Positions 62,425 through 64,000 of a stretch of DNA of 64,000 nucleotides are shown in pieces (the first letter of the stretch is position 1; every line of letters begins with the position of its first letter). The position numbers and the translations under genes are program-made. The notes under the pieces were generated by a model, which had not been told where the DNA came from, made no database searches, and saw only the letters and a list, made by a program, of their open reading frames with translations. Origin of the DNA: Streptomyces flavofungini (GTDB lineage Bacteria; Actinomycetota; Actinomycetes; Streptomycetales; Streptomycetaceae). The stretch spans positions 5,406,501 through 5,470,500 of the forward strand of contig NZ_CP128846.1 of assembly GCF_030388665.1 (NCBI RefSeq), read 5' to 3'.

Positions 62425-63273
62425 ATGTGGAACGGTGACGGACTCGACCTCGACGCCTATCTGGCGCACCTGGGGCACGAGGGGGACCGCTCGCCTTCGC
62501 TCGCGACGCTGCGCGCCCTGCACCGGGCCCATGTGCTCTCCGTGCGCTGGGAGAACATCGAGGCCGTGCTGCGCAAGTACCGGCCGCTCGACCTGGAGTC
62601 CGTCCAGGCCAAGCTGATCGGCAGCCGTCGCGGCGGGACCTGCTTCGAGCACGTCACCCTCTACGCGGCCGCCCTGGAACGCCTCGGCTTCCGGTTCGTC
62701 GTGGTGCAGGGGCGGGTGCAGATGGGCGAGACGAGGATCAGGCCCGAGACGCACGCAGCGGTGATCGTGGAGCTGGACGGGAAGCGCTGGCTCAGTGACG
62801 TCGGGTTCGGGGCCAGCCCGCTGGAGCCCATCGAGCTGACCGACGCGACGGACGTGACGGACGGCACCTGGGCGTACCGGCTGCGGCGGCAGGAGGTCAC
62901 GCCCGGCGCCGACGGGTGGGCGCTGTACCAGCCCGCGGGCAAGGGCCAGACCGACAACTCCGGCGACGGCTGGATGGTCCGGCACACCTTCACGCTCCAC
63001 CCGCAGTACCCCACCGACCTGCGCGTCACCAACCACTTCGGGGCCAGCAGCCGCCACTCGGCCTTCAGCGACCGCGTCTTCGTGCAGCGCCTGCACCCCG
63101 ACCGGCTGCACCTCTTGGACAACCGGCGGCTGACCACGGTCACGCCGGGGCGGCCGGGCCCGTCGGAGAGCCGGGAGCTCGCACCGCACGAGGTGCCCGG
63201 CGTGCTCGCCGAGGTCTTCGGGATCGAGCTGTCGGCGGAGGACGTCGAGCTGCTGCTGCCCAAGCTGGTCTGA
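62425..63273 (+). CDS. nat: Arylamine N-acetyltransferase
   Basis: A 282-aa protein from ATG 62425 (AAGGAGATCTCCCGG upstream). The catalytic triad is visible: Cys73 in RRGGTCFEHVTLYAAALERL, His110 in ETHAAVIVELDG and Asp125 in WLSDVGFGASPLEPIEL. Domain order (helical 1-85, beta barrel 86-200, lid 201-282) is standard. It acetylates arylamines and hydrazines from acetyl-CoA; in streptomycetes also used for antibiotic acyl transfer. Monocistronic, with two 13-bp direct repeats 31-65 bases before the start. Confidence 0.93.
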   Translation: MWNGDGLDLDAYLAHLGHEGDRSPSLATLRALHRAHVLSVRWENIEAVLRKYRPLDLESVQAKLIGSRRGGTCFEHVTLYAAALERLGFRFVVVQGRVQMGETRIRPETHAAVIVELDGKRWLSDVGFGASPLEPIELTDATDVTDGTWAYRLRRQEVTPGADGWALYQPAGKGQTDNSGDGWMVRHTFTLHPQYPTDLRVTNHFGASSRHSAFSDRVFVQRLHPDRLHLLDNRRLTTVTPGRPGPSESRELAPHEVPGVLAEVFGIELSAEDVELLLPKLV

Positions 63274-63323
63274 GGCGGCCGCCCCGGCCGTCACCCCCGG
63301 GGGTACGTCACTCCGGAAGTACG

Positions 63324-64000
63324 TCACTCCGGGAGTACGGCGAGAGTCAGGCCGCGCAGCCGGGACGGGGCCGAGACGACCTCGTACGACGTGATCCTGC
63401 CCGACCGCACCGTGAGGGTGAGGGCGAGCAGGAGGCGGCCGCGCGGGGCCACGACGATGCCGGGGGCGCCGTCGAGCAGGAGCACGGCCGCGTGCCGGGC
63501 GTTGCGGGCGAGCAGGACCGTCTCGCGGGCCACGGCGTCGGCGCCGTGGAGCTCGGTGGCGGCGCCCGGCGGGAGGGCCGCCGGGTCGGCGCGGCGGACG
63601 ACGTCCGGGGCGAGGACGGTCAGGAGGGCGTCGATGTCGCCGCCGCGGGCCGCGGCGAGGAAGGCCTCGACGGCCCGCCGGTGTCCGGTGGGGGCCGTGT
63701 CCGGGACGTCCGGGGTGCCGCGCACCTTGGCGCGGGCGCGGCTCGCCAGCTTCTTCGTGGCCGTGGGCGAGCGCTCCACGATGGCCGCGATCCGGTCGAA
63801 GGGCACGGCGAAGGAGTCGTGCAGCACGAAGGCGACCCGCTCGGCCGGGCCCAGGGTGGCGAGGACCACGAGCAGGGCGCGGCCCACCGACTCGATCAGG
63901 AGCGCCTCCTCCTCGGGGGTGTGCGCCTCGGCGGCGGCGATGTGGTCGGGGACGCGGCCGCCGACGAAGTCCTCCCTGCGCGTCCCGCGGGTGCGGAGCA
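63324..64000 (-). CDS. SigJ-type ECF sigma factor with SnoaL-like C-terminus, 5' truncated
   Basis: The frame is open to the last base, so the N-terminal sigma-2 region lies beyond the window. Visible parts: linker VGGRVPDHIAAAEAHTPEEE ALLIESVGRALLVVLATLGP, sigma-4 (AERVAFVLHDSFAVPFDRIA, IVERSPTATKKLASRARAKV RG) and a SnoaL/NTF2-like C-terminal domain (AFLAAARGGDIDALLTVLAP, DVVRRADPAALP) ending LRGLTLAVLPE. SigJ-type sigmas use this domain instead of a separate anti-sigma factor. A 16-bp repeat (TACGTCACTCCGGAAG) lies directly after its stop. Confidence 0.85.
   Translation of the reverse strand, partial: LRTRGTRREDFVGGRVPDHIAAAEAHTPEEEALLIESVGRALLVVLATLGPAERVAFVLHDSFAVPFDRIAAIVERSPTATKKLASRARAKVRGTPDVPDTAPTGHRRAVEAFLAAARGGDIDALLTVLAPDVVRRADPAALPPGAATELHGADAVARETVLLARNARHAAVLLLDGAPGIVVAPRGRLLLALTLTVRSGRITSYEVVSAPSRLRGLTLAVLPE

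Overview
The window is very high-GC DNA with frequent GTG starts, strong G/C bias at third codon positions and many typical streptomycete genes: HrdD-type sigma factor, an AfsR-like regulator, a GlpR/SepX divisome protein, a Rex operator and several large regulator/efflux pairs. It is almost certainly chromosomal sequence from a Streptomyces species. From hrdD to the end, gene content and order look like conserved streptomycete core chromosome (hrdD, fru operon, L,D-transpeptidase, mscL, mtnP, penicillin acylase, galU-moeA-moaC-mog-rimJ-sepX). The first 10 kb is accessory.

Layout. 1-2085 is the 3' part of an AfsR-like ATPase regulator. 2095-10093 looks like a decayed integrative element in tRNA-Arg(CCT): the intact tRNA lies at the right edge (10021-10093), a degenerate copy of its 3' half lies at the left edge (2095-2133), and the C-terminus of a tyrosine integrase, with its active-site Tyr, lies next to the tRNA, fused to an IS3-type OrfA fragment. 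The cargo is two TetR regulators, two MFS exporters, a frameshifted antibiotic-biosynthesis-monooxygenase gene, a MerR regulator and a SulP anion transporter, with clear palindromic operators. 10203-15810 holds a LysR regulator and a divergent three-gene operon (FAD amine oxidase, HglS-type 2-oxoadipate dioxygenase, AmaB-type aldehyde dehydrogenase) that reads as lysine/pipecolate/2-aminoadipate catabolism.

15904-29161 carries a GNAT enzyme, a short Rho paralogue with a long leader, an uncharacterised four-gene cluster with WXG100/type VII-like features (18536-21422), an M6 metalloprotease, a TetR-MFS pair preceded by twin 17-bp operators, MarR, a questin-oxidase-like protein and hrdD. 29459-36262 has a WYL regulator facing an MFS exporter, then the fructose operon fruR-fruK-fruA. 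36399-42066 has small unknown proteins, an L,D-transpeptidase lipoprotein, a P1 peptidase and LtrA.

42328-45833 is a complete pyruvate formate-lyase system (pflB, pflA) behind a perfect Rex-type operator, an anaerobic or low-redox module in a genus regarded as aerobic. It is followed by MscL, an SAF-domain protein, MTA phosphorylase, an FmdB protein, an MFS protein and a K+/H+ antiporter that seems to start at CTG. 52517-61828 has a penicillin acylase with a Gly-Thr minisatellite in its linker, 5-FCL, and the galU-glp(moeA)-moaC-mog-rimJ-glpR(sepX) group, linking cofactor genes to cell division. The window ends with tRNA-Ala(CGC), a degenerate gene-free stretch, an arylamine N-acetyltransferase and a truncated SigJ-type sigma factor.

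Motif and family calls are from reading the sequence and family knowledge; no database search was possible. Most likely under-described items: the 18.5-21.4 kb cluster, the tRNA-Arg element, the Rex-controlled PFL module and the CTG-initiated genes.
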